A stretch of 64,000 bases of DNA, taken from positions 124,001 through 188,000 of the forward strand of contig CANMWQ010000005.1 in NCBI GenBank assembly GCA_947501685.1, in the 5' to 3' direction. The position numbers and the translations under genes were made by a program. This DNA is from an uncultured Litoreibacter sp. (GTDB taxonomy: Bacteria; Pseudomonadota; Alphaproteobacteria; Rhodobacterales; Rhodobacteraceae). Below the pieces are notes generated by a model. It was not told the origin of the DNA. It saw only the letters and a list, made by a program, of their open reading frames with translations, and made no database searches. Positions 56,106 through 64,000 of this stretch are shown in pieces. The first letter of the stretch is position 1, and each line of letters opens with the position of its first letter.

Positions 56106-56681
56106 ATGAGCACTGATGATGATTCCATCGACCTGAACGGGCGGCTTTTGATTGCGATGCCGTCAATGGGCGACAGCCGTTTCGAAAAGTCCGTGATTTT
56201 TATCTGCTCGCATTCCGACAAGGGCGCGATGGGTCTGATCATCAACAAACCGACGGATGACCTGAAGTTTCGGGATTTGTTGAAACAGCTTGAGATCGAG
56301 GCACCGCCCTCTGTGCGCTCCATTCAGGTGCATGTCGGCGGCCCGGTGGAGTTCGGGCGTGGGTTTGTGCTGCATTCTGCCGATTACGACCAGTCAGAGG
56401 CCACGATGAAGATCGGTGACGGGTTCGGCATGACCGCTACGCTGGATATTCTGGAAGACATCGCTCTGGGCGACGGGCCGGATCAGGCCATCCTCGCGAT
56501 GGGCTATGCAGGCTGGGGCCCCGGCCAGTTGGAAGATGAGATCACCCGCCATGGCTGGCTGATCGGGGAGGCCACCAATGCGCTGGTGTTCAGCGGTGCA
56601 GATGGTGACAAATGGCAGGCGGCGCTTGAGCTGATGGGGATTAACCCGCTCTTACTCTCTGCTGAAGGCGGCCGGGCTTAG
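56106..56681 (+). CDS. YqgE/AlgH family protein (DUF179)
   Basis: 191 residues: LIAMPSMGDSRFEKSVIFICSH, GAMGLIINKP, VHVGGPVEFGRGFVLH, and LAMGYAGWGPGQLEDEI are all family blocks. Small soluble protein of unsettled function, one of the most conserved uncharacterised proteobacterial families. Stands alone between convergent and divergent neighbours. Confidence 0.93.
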   Translation: MSTDDDSIDLNGRLLIAMPSMGDSRFEKSVIFICSHSDKGAMGLIINKPTDDLKFRDLLKQLEIEAPPSVRSIQVHVGGPVEFGRGFVLHSADYDQSEATMKIGDGFGMTATLDILEDIALGDGPDQAILAMGYAGWGPGQLEDEITRHGWLIGEATNALVFSGADGDKWQAALELMGINPLLLSAEGGRA

Positions 56682-56696
56682 ATCACCGGCCTGAGG

Positions 56697-57635
56697 CTAA
56701 GGCCGAGGAGCCGCGGCCCTTTGCAATCTATCACGTATGGCGTGGCCCAGCCCTGAGTCGGGGATGGGGGCGACGGTGAACTTCCTTGTCTCAGCTGCGG
56801 CGGCCAGCGCATCCATGTCGCGTAGCATTGCGAATAGATTTGCGGCGGCCTCCACGAGATCGCCGCGTTCTGACAGGTTGAGATCGGCCTCGCCCGGCCC
56901 GAACCCGAGATGCGGCGCGTCGCCCCGTGTTTGCACATCAAGTGTGATGCTAGCCTCAGGCGCATAATGGGAGGCCAGCTGCCCCGGTGCGGTCGGTAAT
57001 GCGGTGGCTTTCGCTGAGCGGATGCCACGCCCAAGTGCCTTTTCGGCGGCCTCAAGCGGGATGCCTCCGGGCCGCAGAAGCGTGATCGGGTCACCGCCGA
57101 AGATCGTGGATTCGAGGCCAACGGTGCAGGCACCCCCGTCCAGAACGGCGGCAATGCGGTTCTCAAGTCCCGCCCTTACATGCGCGGCCGTGGTTGGGCT
57201 GATCTTGCCGGAAGGGTTCGCGGAAGGGGCCGCGATGGGCCGCCCGGCTTTGCGGAGCAGCTCTTGTGCCAGCGGATGGGCGGGCAGCCTGATGCCGACA
57301 GTGTCCAAGCTGGCGGTCACGAGGTCGCAAAGCGGTGCGCCTTCGCGTTTTGGGAGCACCAGCGTCATCGGGCCGGGCCAGAAGGCTTGGGCGAGATGGC
57401 GGGCCTCGGGCGTGAAAGTCACAAGCGCTTCGGCGGCTTCCATGTCGGCGACATGGACGATGAGCGGGTTGAATGTGGGTCTGTTCTTGGTCGCAAAAAT
57501 TGCGGCGACGGCCTTGTCATTGGTGGCGTCGGCACCCAGCCCGTAGACCGTTTCTGTCGGGAAAGCGACGAGTTCTCCGGCTCTTAGAAGCGCCGCGGCG
57601 TCTTCTACCTGGTGCCTATTTATTGCTCTTGCCAC
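56697..57635 (-). CDS. L-threonylcarbamoyladenylate synthase (Sua5 type)
   Basis: 312 residues. YrdC/TsaC domain (1 to about 205): PTETVYGLGADA, KNRPTFNPLIVHV, FWPGPMTLVL, SANPSGKISPT, then a linker (PGQLASHYAP, which crosses the active site in Sua5) and a C-terminal Sua5 domain (about 235-312). Makes threonylcarbamoyl-AMP from Thr, bicarbonate and ATP for t6A synthesis, working with TsaD (7.3 kb). The two-domain length marks the Sua5 rather than TsaC form. Confidence 0.93.
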   Translation of the reverse strand: MARAINRHQVEDAAALLRAGELVAFPTETVYGLGADATNDKAVAAIFATKNRPTFNPLIVHVADMEAAEALVTFTPEARHLAQAFWPGPMTLVLPKREGAPLCDLVTASLDTVGIRLPAHPLAQELLRKAGRPIAAPSANPSGKISPTTAAHVRAGLENRIAAVLDGGACTVGLESTIFGGDPITLLRPGGIPLEAAEKALGRGIRSAKATALPTAPGQLASHYAPEASITLDVQTRGDAPHLGFGPGEADLNLSERGDLVEAAANLFAMLRDMDALAAAAETRKFTVAPIPDSGLGHAIRDRLQRAAAPRP

Positions 57636-57756
57636 ACCTGACTACCCGTCCTGACGCTGCGTTCCAATTGATGATCAACGGCCCAAGGCTCACTGTTCGT
57701 TGATCAATATCGCCTCCTACCGTATCTATAGCTCAGCTGCAAAGACGGAACCTTAT

Positions 57757-59463
57757 ATGACCTATCGTGCTCCTTCGGACGACTATCAGTTTCTTTTTGA
57801 CCATGTGGTTGGCCTGTCTCAGGTCACGGCCACGGAGAAATTTGCGGAAGCCACGCCGGATTTGACCTCGGCCATTCTGGGCGAAGCGGCAAAACTGGCT
57901 GACGAGGTGCTTGCCCCATTGCAGCGTCCCGGCGACCTGCATCCGGCGGTTTTGGAGAATGGCGTCGTGCGCACCTCGCCCGGCTACGGTGACGGGTACA
58001 AGGCCATCGCGGAGGGCGGTTGGGTCGGTATGGGCGGAGACCCTGAATATGGCGGTATGGCGCTGCCGCAGTCTCTGGTAAACGCCGTCAATGAGATGAT
58101 GGGCGGCGCATGCCTGTCCTTGCAGCTCAACCCGCTGATGACCCAAGGCCAGATCGAGGCGCTGGAGCATCACGCCTCAGACGAGATCAAGGCGATGTAT
58201 CTGCCAAAGTTGATCTCGGGGGCGTGGTCCGGCACGATGAACCTGACAGAGCCGCAGGCCGGGTCCGATGTGGGCGCGCTGCGCACCAAGGCGGAACCCA
58301 ATGGCGACGGGAGCTATGCGGTCACCGGGCAGAAGATTTACATCAGCTGGGGCGACAATGATTTTACTGAAAATGTCTGCCATCTGGTGCTGGCGCGCTT
58401 GCCTGATGCGGGGCCGGGCACCAAGGGCATTTCGCTCTTTATGGTGCCCAAACTGATCCCGGATGAAAACGGCGTGCCGGGCGTGGCCAACAGCCTGAAA
58501 GTGGTCAGTCTGGAGCATAAGCTGGGGCTGCACGGATCGCCCACTGCGGTGATGCAATATGACGGCGCCACGGGTTGGCTGATCGGCGAAGAGCATAACG
58601 GTATGGCCGCCATGTTCACCATGATGAACAACGCGCGGCTTGGTGTCGGCGGGCAAGGGATCGCGGTCGCTGAGGCGGCGTATCAGCATGCGCTGGCCTA
58701 TGCGATGGACCGCAAGCAGGGCAAAACCGTCGAGGGCGAGACCATCATCGGCCATGCCGATGTGCGCCGGATGCTGGCGGAGATGAAAGCAGATGTGTTC
58801 GCCTCCCGCGCCATTGCGGCGGCTTGTGCTGTGGCGATTGATATGGGCAATGCCACTGGCGATGACAGCTGGAAAGCGCGGGCCGCTTTGCTGACGCCGA
58901 TTGCCAAGGCCTTTGGCACGGATGTTGGTATTGATGTGGCCCAGAAGGGCATCCAGGTGCATGGCGGCATGGGATTTGTCGAGGAAACCGGGGCCGCGCA
59001 GTTCCTGCGCGATGTGCGTGTGACGGCGATCTATGAGGGCACCAATGGCATTCAGGCTATGGACCTCGTGGCGCGCAAGATGATGGATGGCGGCGAGGCT
59101 GCGTTTGCGTTGATCGACGAGATCGTGGCGCAAGCAGAGAAATGCAAAAGCGTGAATGCCGAAGCTGGGGCGGCCTTGTTCAACGCGGTTGAGACCCTGC
59201 GCGAAACAACGGAATGGCTGGTGGCCCAAGACATGACCGACAGGTTTGCGGGCTCGGTGCCCTATCTCAAGCTGTTCGCCCGCGTGCTGGGCGCCTATTA
59301 CCACCTCTGCGCGGGCAGTGTGGATGGGCCGGAGAGCCGCCGGGCCAAGCTGGCTCAGGTTTATATCAAGCGGCTTTTGCCGGAGTATCACGGGCTGGCG
59401 GAACATGTGCGTTGCGGGGCGGATGATTTGTATGCGTTGAGCGTCGAAGACTTCGTTGCGTGA
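57757..59463 (+). CDS. acyl-CoA dehydrogenase, long C-terminal-extended (DmdC-like) family
   Basis: 568 residues. FAD-dependent alpha-beta dehydrogenation of an acyl-CoA. MNLTEPQAGSDVGALRT is the flavin/substrate motif; QVHGGMGFVEETGAAQFLRD with YEGTNGIQAMDL holds the catalytic Glu region; the last 120 residues form the extra C-terminal domain of this subfamily, which includes 3-methylthiopropanoyl-CoA dehydrogenase DmdC of marine roseobacters. Other paralogues exist in most genomes, so a DMSP role is not assigned. Start at 57757 (MTYRAPSDDYQF); an ATG at 57700 is not conserved. Stop overlaps the MBL gene GTG. Confidence 0.86.
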   Translation: MTYRAPSDDYQFLFDHVVGLSQVTATEKFAEATPDLTSAILGEAAKLADEVLAPLQRPGDLHPAVLENGVVRTSPGYGDGYKAIAEGGWVGMGGDPEYGGMALPQSLVNAVNEMMGGACLSLQLNPLMTQGQIEALEHHASDEIKAMYLPKLISGAWSGTMNLTEPQAGSDVGALRTKAEPNGDGSYAVTGQKIYISWGDNDFTENVCHLVLARLPDAGPGTKGISLFMVPKLIPDENGVPGVANSLKVVSLEHKLGLHGSPTAVMQYDGATGWLIGEEHNGMAAMFTMMNNARLGVGGQGIAVAEAAYQHALAYAMDRKQGKTVEGETIIGHADVRRMLAEMKADVFASRAIAAACAVAIDMGNATGDDSWKARAALLTPIAKAFGTDVGIDVAQKGIQVHGGMGFVEETGAAQFLRDVRVTAIYEGTNGIQAMDLVARKMMDGGEAAFALIDEIVAQAEKCKSVNAEAGAALFNAVETLRETTEWLVAQDMTDRFAGSVPYLKLFARVLGAYYHLCAGSVDGPESRRAKLAQVYIKRLLPEYHGLAEHVRCGADDLYALSVEDFVA

Positions 59464-60491
59464 GCGAAACCATTCACTACCCGTTTGAGACCATCCCCGC
59501 AGAGGGCGAGGCGATCGAGGTTACTCCGGGCATTCTTTGGATGCGTCTGCCGCTGCCCATGAAGCTGGATCACGTCAACATCTATGCGCTCGACAATGGC
59601 GCTGGGTGGACGGTGGTGGACACTGGTTTTTACTCCAAACGTGGCATCGCGATTTGGGAGACACTCATGGCCGGGCCTTTGCAAGGCAGGCCTGTGACGC
59701 AAGTGGTGGTGACGCATCATCACCCCGATCACATTGGCATGGCGGGCTGGTTTCAAACAGAATATGGTGCAGAGCTGCTGACGACCCGCACCGCGTGGCT
59801 GATGGCGCGGATGTTGCGGCTGGACGAGCAAAAGGTGCCCTCGCCCGAGGCGATTGCCTTTTACATGCAAGGCGGCATGGACCCAGATATTCTGGAGCAA
59901 CGGCGCAATGAGCGGCCGTTCAACTTTGGCGATTGCGTCGCCCCGATGCCGCAAGGCTATACCCGTATCCAAGAAGGCGACCGGGTGCAGATTGGGGCTC
60001 GAACTTGGCATGTGCGGATCGGCAATGGCCATGCGCCGGAGCATGCCACGTTGTGGTCCGATGACGGCGTGGTGCTGGGGGGCGATCAGCTGATCGCGTC
60101 AATCTCTCCGAACCTTGGCCTCTACCCCACAGAGCCCGGTGCGGACCCGGTGTCGGACTGGTTGGAGGCTTGCGAGCGGCTAAAGGACCATGCGACCCCG
60201 GAGCAATTGGTGCTGCCCGGCCACAAGCTGCCTTTCACCGGGTTGCCGGTGCGGTTGCGGCAGTTGATCGACAATCATCACGGCGCTTTGGCGCGACTGA
60301 AAGAGTTTCTGGCTGAGCCTCATAGCGCGGGCGAATGCTTCGTGACCCTGTTCAAACGTGAGATCAGTGGCGGGGAATATGGGCTGGCGCTGGTCGAGGC
60401 GATGGCCCATTGCCAACATCTGTTTTTAGCGGGACATGTAGAGCGTAGGCTGCGCGAGGACGGGGCCTATATTTACCAAATGAAGGGCTAG
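59460..60491 (+). CDS. MBL-fold metallohydrolase
   Basis: 343 residues. Metallo-beta-lactamase fold with the VTHHHPDHIGMAGW (HxHxDH) motif at about 84-92, GNGHAPEHATL (His), GGDQLI (Asp) and LPGHKLPF (His), giving a full two-metal site, plus a C-terminal helical region. GTG start overlaps the dehydrogenase stop (GTGA), so probably a thioesterase- or lactonase-like partner of it; that is inference. Confidence 0.86.
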   Translation: MSETIHYPFETIPAEGEAIEVTPGILWMRLPLPMKLDHVNIYALDNGAGWTVVDTGFYSKRGIAIWETLMAGPLQGRPVTQVVVTHHHPDHIGMAGWFQTEYGAELLTTRTAWLMARMLRLDEQKVPSPEAIAFYMQGGMDPDILEQRRNERPFNFGDCVAPMPQGYTRIQEGDRVQIGARTWHVRIGNGHAPEHATLWSDDGVVLGGDQLIASISPNLGLYPTEPGADPVSDWLEACERLKDHATPEQLVLPGHKLPFTGLPVRLRQLIDNHHGALARLKEFLAEPHSAGECFVTLFKREISGGEYGLALVEAMAHCQHLFLAGHVERRLREDGAYIYQMKG

Positions 60492-60493
60492 GT

Positions 60494-60952
60494 ATGGGCG
60501 AGGATATCAAGACGACGGCAGAGGCGGCGGAAAGTGCGGCCCTCCCGAAAGCGCATGTGGTGCATACCAAGGATCGCAAGCCTTCGGCGGAGCAGGAGCC
60601 CTTGCCCAAAGGGGTGGCCAAGACGCCGGTGGAGCGCAAGTCTCCGGCTGAATGGGCCTATGAACGGCTGGTCTTGTACATCAAGAATTTCGAGGAACAG
60701 CTCGACAATGACCAAGAGGTTGCGATGGGCTTTACGGGCGGCGACGCCGGGGTCATGCGGATCGAGGGGATGGGGTATTATGCCCCTGATATCCTGACCT
60801 TTTACGGCTCTGACCCGACCGGCACCAAGACCCAGCAGGTGCAGCATGTCAGCCAGCTGAACGTGATGCTGCGCGCTCTGCCCAAGGAGGTTGATCAGCC
60901 GGAACCAAACCGCATCGGGTTTCGTTTGGCACGTGACCTCGAAGAGGGGTAA
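60494..60952 (+). CDS. DUF6173-like protein
   Basis: 152 residues. N-terminal 45 residues are hydrophilic and probably unstructured; the rest has AEWAYERLVLYIKNFEEQL, GFTGGDAGVMRIEGMGYYAPD, and HVSQLNVMLRALPKE, which I recall as DUF6173 in Rhodobacteraceae. No membrane segment or catalytic motif. Starts 2 bases after the MBL gene stop, likely cotranscribed with it. Confidence 0.68.
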   Translation: MGEDIKTTAEAAESAALPKAHVVHTKDRKPSAEQEPLPKGVAKTPVERKSPAEWAYERLVLYIKNFEEQLDNDQEVAMGFTGGDAGVMRIEGMGYYAPDILTFYGSDPTGTKTQQVQHVSQLNVMLRALPKEVDQPEPNRIGFRLARDLEEG

Positions 60953-61029
60953 ACAAACGCCGCGTCGCATCGTGACAGGGGCAGAATTATCCGCTATTGC
61001 AGGCGAAACAGATTTTGACGGAGGCCGAC

Positions 61030-61164
61030 ATGGCTGAACATGAGCACGGGTCCATGGACATCAAAGACCAAGAGAAAACCTTTGACGGTTTCATGAAATT
61101 CACCACCTACACGGTGGTCGGCATCTTGGTATTTCTAGTGCTTCTGGCGGTGATCAACGGCTAG
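61030..61164 (+). CDS. aa3-type cytochrome c oxidase subunit IV
   Basis: 44 residues: a charged N-terminal part (MAEHEHGSMDIKDQEKTFDGF) and a single transmembrane helix (KFTTYTVVGILVFLVLLAVI). The KTFDGFMKFTTY... pattern is the bacterial aa3 oxidase subunit IV (COX4_pro_2) known from Paracoccus and Rhodobacter. GGAGG lies 5 bases before the ATG. Too short for standard cut-offs. Not near other oxidase genes. TAG followed directly by the next ORF region. Confidence 0.87.
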   Translation: MAEHEHGSMDIKDQEKTFDGFMKFTTYTVVGILVFLVLLAVING

Positions 61165-61179
61165 TTGCGGCTGACCGCA

Positions 61180-61773
61180 ATGCTGCGTCGGGCCCTTCTT
61201 TCAATGGCGCTTCTACTGGGCCTCGCGGCCTGCGGGGCGGAGCCTATTTGGTCCGAACAACACGAGATTGACCGGGTGGCGTTTCGCGCCGCTGGCCCCG
61301 CCAAGCTGACGCTGGTCACGGTGATCAACAACCGTTCCGGGGCGGGTGCGCATACCGGGCTTTTGATCAATGGGCCGCAACGGGTCATGTGGGATCCTGC
61401 AGGTACGTGGTGGAACCCGAATGCACCTGAGCGCAATGATCTGCATTACGGCATGACCGACCGGATGGTCGATATCTATGTCGATTATCACACCCGCGAA
61501 ACCTATCACACGGTGCTGCAAGAGATCACGGTCTCCCCTGAGGTGGCGGCGCGGGCCATGCAACTGGCGGCAAAATACGGCGCGGCGGGAAAGACGCAAT
61601 GCTCCTATTCGACGTCACAAATTCTGTCGCAATTGCAAGGGTTTGAGAGCATTCCGGTGGGGTATTTCCCGACCAAAACGATGGCTGCGTTTGGCAAGCT
61701 GCCGGGCGTGAGCACGCGCAAAGTCTTTGACGATGATGCGGATGACAATTCGGGGCTGTTGCCTGCCGGTTAA
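61180..61773 (+). CDS. putative lipoprotein
   Basis: 197 residues. Lipoprotein signal MLRRALLSMALLLGLAACGAE with lipobox LAAC (Cys about 18). The mature part starts GAEPIWSEQHEIDRVAF, and contains GAHTGLLINGPQRVMWDPAGTW and CSYSTSQILSQLQG, recalling NlpC/P60-like papain-fold permutations (Cys, His), but the match is weak. I start at ATG 61180 rather than a TTG at 61165. Conserved-looking but unnamed. Confidence 0.72.
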   Translation: MLRRALLSMALLLGLAACGAEPIWSEQHEIDRVAFRAAGPAKLTLVTVINNRSGAGAHTGLLINGPQRVMWDPAGTWWNPNAPERNDLHYGMTDRMVDIYVDYHTRETYHTVLQEITVSPEVAARAMQLAAKYGAAGKTQCSYSTSQILSQLQGFESIPVGYFPTKTMAAFGKLPGVSTRKVFDDDADDNSGLLPAG

Positions 61774-61806
61774 GTCTCTGAGTTTTCAAACATTTTCCAA
61801 AAACAA

Positions 61807-61832
61807 ACCCCCGAAGCGGGTGCTGCGGGGGT
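61807..61832. terminator. bidirectional terminator hairpin
   Basis: ACCCCCG pairs with CGGGGGT around a 12-base loop, with A-rich sequence on the left and TCGTTTTCTT on the right, so it could stop transcription from both the lipoprotein gene (plus) and rpsU (minus), which converge here. Confidence 0.75.
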
Positions 61833-61861
61833 CGTTTTCTTACTCGCAATGAGGGAAGGAT

Positions 61862-62068
61862 TTACATCCCGCCTTCGCGCTGTGCCTTTTTACGTGCCAG
61901 CTTGCGGGCGCGGCGGATGGCCTCGGCCTTCTCGCGTGCTTTCTTCTCAGACGGTTTTTCGAAATGTTGCTTGAGCTTCATCTCACGAAAAACGCCTTCA
62001 CGCTGAAGTTTCTTCTTCAGAGCGCGGAGAGCCTGATCGACATTGTTGTCGCGAACGCTTACCTGCAT
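61862..62068 (-). CDS. rpsU: 30S ribosomal protein S21
   Basis: 68 residues, highly basic: [40 protein letters not shown], ending REGGM. Matches S21, which sits at the mRNA exit site of the 30S subunit. Monocistronic, with its terminator at 61807. Confidence 0.96.
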   Translation of the reverse strand: MQVSVRDNNVDQALRALKKKLQREGVFREMKLKQHFEKPSEKKAREKAEAIRRARKLARKKAQREGGM

Positions 62069-62183
62069 GTGGTGTCACCACCTTCCTAAGTTAGAGTTTG
62101 CAAGATTGCAGGAAGTGGCCTCATAGCAAAGGCGCGCTAGCTTGTCTACTGGCTATGGGTGAACGCAAAAAAGGAGACTCGCG

Positions 62184-62885
62184 ATGGAAAGTGCTGACAA
62201 AGACCGGCTTCTGGACGCGGCATTGGATCATGTCATTTTCGACGGCTGGTCGGATGCGACCTTTGACGCTGCGGTGGAAGATACTGGCATTGAGCCTGCT
62301 GTTGCGCAGATTATTTTCCCACGTTCCGGACTGGATATGGCGGTGGCGTTTCACAAGCGCGGCGATGCGGAGATGAAGGCGCGTCTGAAGGCGGAAACCT
62401 TGTCGGCGATGCGGTTTCGGGACCGGGTGTCTACGGCCGTGAAATTCCGGATCGAGGCGATCGCGGCCCATAAGGAGGCGGTGCGGCGCGGCTCTGCGTT
62501 GTTCTCTTTGCCGCAGAATGCCGCCCTCGGGGCGCGGTTGATCTGGGGGACCTCGGACGCAATCTGGACCGCACTTGGCGACGCGTCGCAAGACTACAAT
62601 TGGTACACCAAGCGCGCGACCTTGTCGGGTGTTTACGGCGCTACGGTGTTGTTTTGGCTGGGCGATTCAAGCGAGGACAATGCCGCGACCTGGGAGTTTC
62701 TGGACCGTCGCATCGAGAATGTGATGCAGATCGAGAAGGTCAAAGCGCAGGTGCGGGAGAACCCTGTGGCCTCGAAAATGCTTGCGGGACCGGCTTGGCT
62801 TTTGTCGAAGGTGCGGCCTCCAATGGGGGCGGGCATGTCTGATTTGCCGGGGTCCTTTGGACCCGGTGGAGGTTTTGGGAAATGA
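62184..62885 (+). CDS. COQ9 family protein
   Basis: 233 residues. TetR-like fold without DNA reading helix and the COQ9 C-terminal domain: LDAALDHVIFDGWSDATF near the start, DASQDYNWYTKRATLSGVYGATVLFWLGD centrally. Lipid-binding ubiquinone-synthesis accessory protein (with COQ7 in eukaryotes). Start has AAAGGAGA upstream. Ends in a Gly-rich tail. Its end overlaps the next reductase gene start. Functional link to ubiA (41.5 kb) by pathway. Confidence 0.92.
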   Translation: MESADKDRLLDAALDHVIFDGWSDATFDAAVEDTGIEPAVAQIIFPRSGLDMAVAFHKRGDAEMKARLKAETLSAMRFRDRVSTAVKFRIEAIAAHKEAVRRGSALFSLPQNAALGARLIWGTSDAIWTALGDASQDYNWYTKRATLSGVYGATVLFWLGDSSEDNAATWEFLDRRIENVMQIEKVKAQVRENPVASKMLAGPAWLLSKVRPPMGAGMSDLPGSFGPGGGFGK

Positions 62886-63853
62886 CCATGCGCGCCGTTG
62901 AGATATCGCAGCCCGGTGGGCCAGAAGTGCTTGTTCCGACGCAAGTTTCCGTGCCTGAGCCCGGTGCGGGTGAGGTTCGGATCAAGCTGAAATATGCAGG
63001 TGTGAACCGTCCGGATGCGTTGCAACGGGCAGGCGCCTATGACCCGCCGCCGGGTGCCTCGCCTTTGCCGGGGCTTGAGGGTGCGGGCGTTGTCGATGCG
63101 GTTGGGCCGGGCGCGTCTTTGTCGGTGGGAGACGAGGTTTGTGCGCTGCTGCCCGGTGGCGGATATGCGGAGCAGGTGATCACCCCTGCGGCGCATTGTT
63201 TGCCTATTCCTCAAGAGTTTAGCATGGCGCAGGCGGCGGCGTTGCCGGAGACGTTTTTCACCGTCTACTCGAATGTGTTCATGCGTGGCGGGTTGAAAGC
63301 GGGGGAGAAATTCCTCGTTCATGGCGGCTCCAGTGGGATCGGAACGACGGCTATTCAGCTGGCAAAAGCCTTTGGGGCACGGGTGTTCACCACCGCGGGG
63401 TCGGATGAAAAATGCAAGGCTTGCAAAGGCTTAGGAGCAGAGGTCGCGTTGAATTACCGGGACGCTGATTTTGTCGAGGTGATGAAGTCTGAAGGCGGCG
63501 CGGATTTAATCCTTGATATGGTTGGCGGGGCGTATCTGCCGCGCAATATCAGGGCGCTGGCGATGGAGGGGCGGCTGGTGCAAATTGCCTTCCTGCAAGG
63601 GCCCAAGATCGAGCTGAATTTTGCACAAATTATGGTGCGACGTCTGACAGTTACGGGATCCACGCTGCGGCCTCAAAGTGATCTTGCGAAGGCGCGGATT
63701 GCGGACGCGTTGCGGGCGCATGTGTGGCCGTTGCTGGAGGCTGGGACCGTGGCTCCGGTGATGGATTCGGAGTTTGCGTTAGAGGATGCGGCAAAGGCGC
63801 ATGCGTATATGGAAAGCTCAAAGCATATCGGGAAAATCGTGCTGAAAATCTGA
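62882..63853 (+). CDS. NAD(P)H quinone oxidoreductase (PIG3-like MDR family)
   Basis: 323 residues. Zinc-free MDR family: MRAVEISQPGGPEVL, AGVNRPDALQRAG, PGLEGAGVVDAVG, the NADPH loop GGSSGIGTTAIQLAKAFGA, and TGSTLRPQSDLAKA near the end. No structural-zinc Cys cluster. Related to the PIG3/TP53I3 branch of quinone reductases. Its start overlaps COQ9 by four bases (ATGA). Confidence 0.9.
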   Translation: MTMRAVEISQPGGPEVLVPTQVSVPEPGAGEVRIKLKYAGVNRPDALQRAGAYDPPPGASPLPGLEGAGVVDAVGPGASLSVGDEVCALLPGGGYAEQVITPAAHCLPIPQEFSMAQAAALPETFFTVYSNVFMRGGLKAGEKFLVHGGSSGIGTTAIQLAKAFGARVFTTAGSDEKCKACKGLGAEVALNYRDADFVEVMKSEGGADLILDMVGGAYLPRNIRALAMEGRLVQIAFLQGPKIELNFAQIMVRRLTVTGSTLRPQSDLAKARIADALRAHVWPLLEAGTVAPVMDSEFALEDAAKAHAYMESSKHIGKIVLKI

Positions 63854-63861
63854 CGTTAACC

Positions 63862-63878
63862 TTTGGGTTTGACCCAAA
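63862..63878 (+). terminator. short hairpin after quinone reductase gene
   Basis: TTTGGGT/ACCCAAA with a 3-base loop, 8 bases after the stop. It has A rather than T after it, so termination on the plus strand would be weak. Confidence 0.38.
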
Positions 63879-63885
63879 AAGCCGC

Positions 63886-63914
63886 GTACACAGCCCGTAC
63901 ACACCCTGTACACA
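63886..63914. repeat. three GTACACA repeats at exact 11-bp period
   Basis: GTACACA occurs at 63886, 63897 and 63908, each followed by a different 4-base spacer (GCCC, CCCT, TCGC). The region is non-coding as far as can be seen. Period near one helical turn suggests a protein-binding array ahead of whatever follows the window. Confidence 0.6.
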
Positions 63915-64000
63915 TCGCGTCGTGACAGGCCGTGCTGACAGCGCGTTAACGAATTGGATCGAACTGGGCGTTTGACTGGCTGCAATCGCGGATCACGTCG

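Noticed and set aside
63724-63975. short ORF through the GTACACA repeats
   Set aside because: Mostly within the quinone reductase gene in another frame and then in repeat DNA; low-complexity translation.

Overview
The window reads as chromosomal DNA of an alphaproteobacterium of the family Rhodobacteraceae (Roseobacter group). Pointers are the ActR/RegA/PrrA-type response-regulator tail, the hemD / Mic60-like / HemY-like block, COQ9 and UbiA (ubiquinone user), the aa3-type oxidase subunit IV micro-protein, plant-type glutamate-cysteine ligase, DUF2853 and many four-base gene overlaps in a GC-rich background. No phage, plasmid, transposase, integrase or CRISPR array was seen. Most genes are core; the accessory part is roughly 12-31 kb.

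Layout. 1-5.7 kb: regulator tail, small lipoprotein, GcvA-type LysR regulator with two divergent micro-ORFs, GNAT, HD hydrolase, ahcY, extensin-like protein, DUF2853. 5.9-8.4 kb (minus): tsaD-gpsA-EVE. 8.4-12.0 kb: hemD, Mic60-like and HemY-like membrane proteins, then tRNA-Thr(CGT). 12.2-14.9 kb: DUF6522-like protein and an L-idonate/gluconate route (idnD divergent from idnO-gntK) with a GntR/IdnR-like palindrome between the arms. 15.0-19.6 kb: a coxG-S-L-M type molybdenum hydroxylase cluster of form II (AYRGAGR signature), with a small secreted protein gene inserted between S and L. 19.7-31.3 kb: a carbohydrate/polyol ABC importer with two ATPases, a micro membrane protein, fused dihydroxyacetone kinase, LacI regulator, two TIM-barrel isomerases/epimerases and a Gfo/Idh/MocA dehydrogenase, preceded by a pair of LacI-like operators. 

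31.4-45.2 kb: class III aminotransferase, S49 peptidase, CaCA antiporter, pteridine-reductase-like SDR, uvrC-pgsA-moaD-moaE, BON/OmpA protein, ubiA, rsmE, gshA. 45.2-48.8 kb (minus): DUF805 protein and a tightly overlapping operon pyrB - 34-residue membrane micro-protein - degenerate pyrC - plsY. 48.9-55.2 kb: a family-4-like uracil-DNA glycosylase apparently lacking Fe-S ligands, moaB, and an RND efflux pair. 55.2-64 kb: DsbD-N-like protein, YqgE, Sua5, acyl-CoA dehydrogenase, MBL hydrolase, DUF6173-like protein, oxidase subunit IV, lipoprotein, rpsU, COQ9 and a quinone oxidoreductase.

The observations I rate highest are the degenerate dihydroorotase coupled to pyrB through a micro-ORF, the secreted Cys-rich protein gene inside the cox operon, the uncharacterised sugar cluster with its paired operators, the 142-bp inverted-repeat element between its two permease genes, the Fe-S-less glycosylase, and three phased GTACACA repeats near the right end. 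All functional calls come from reading motifs by eye; no database search was run.
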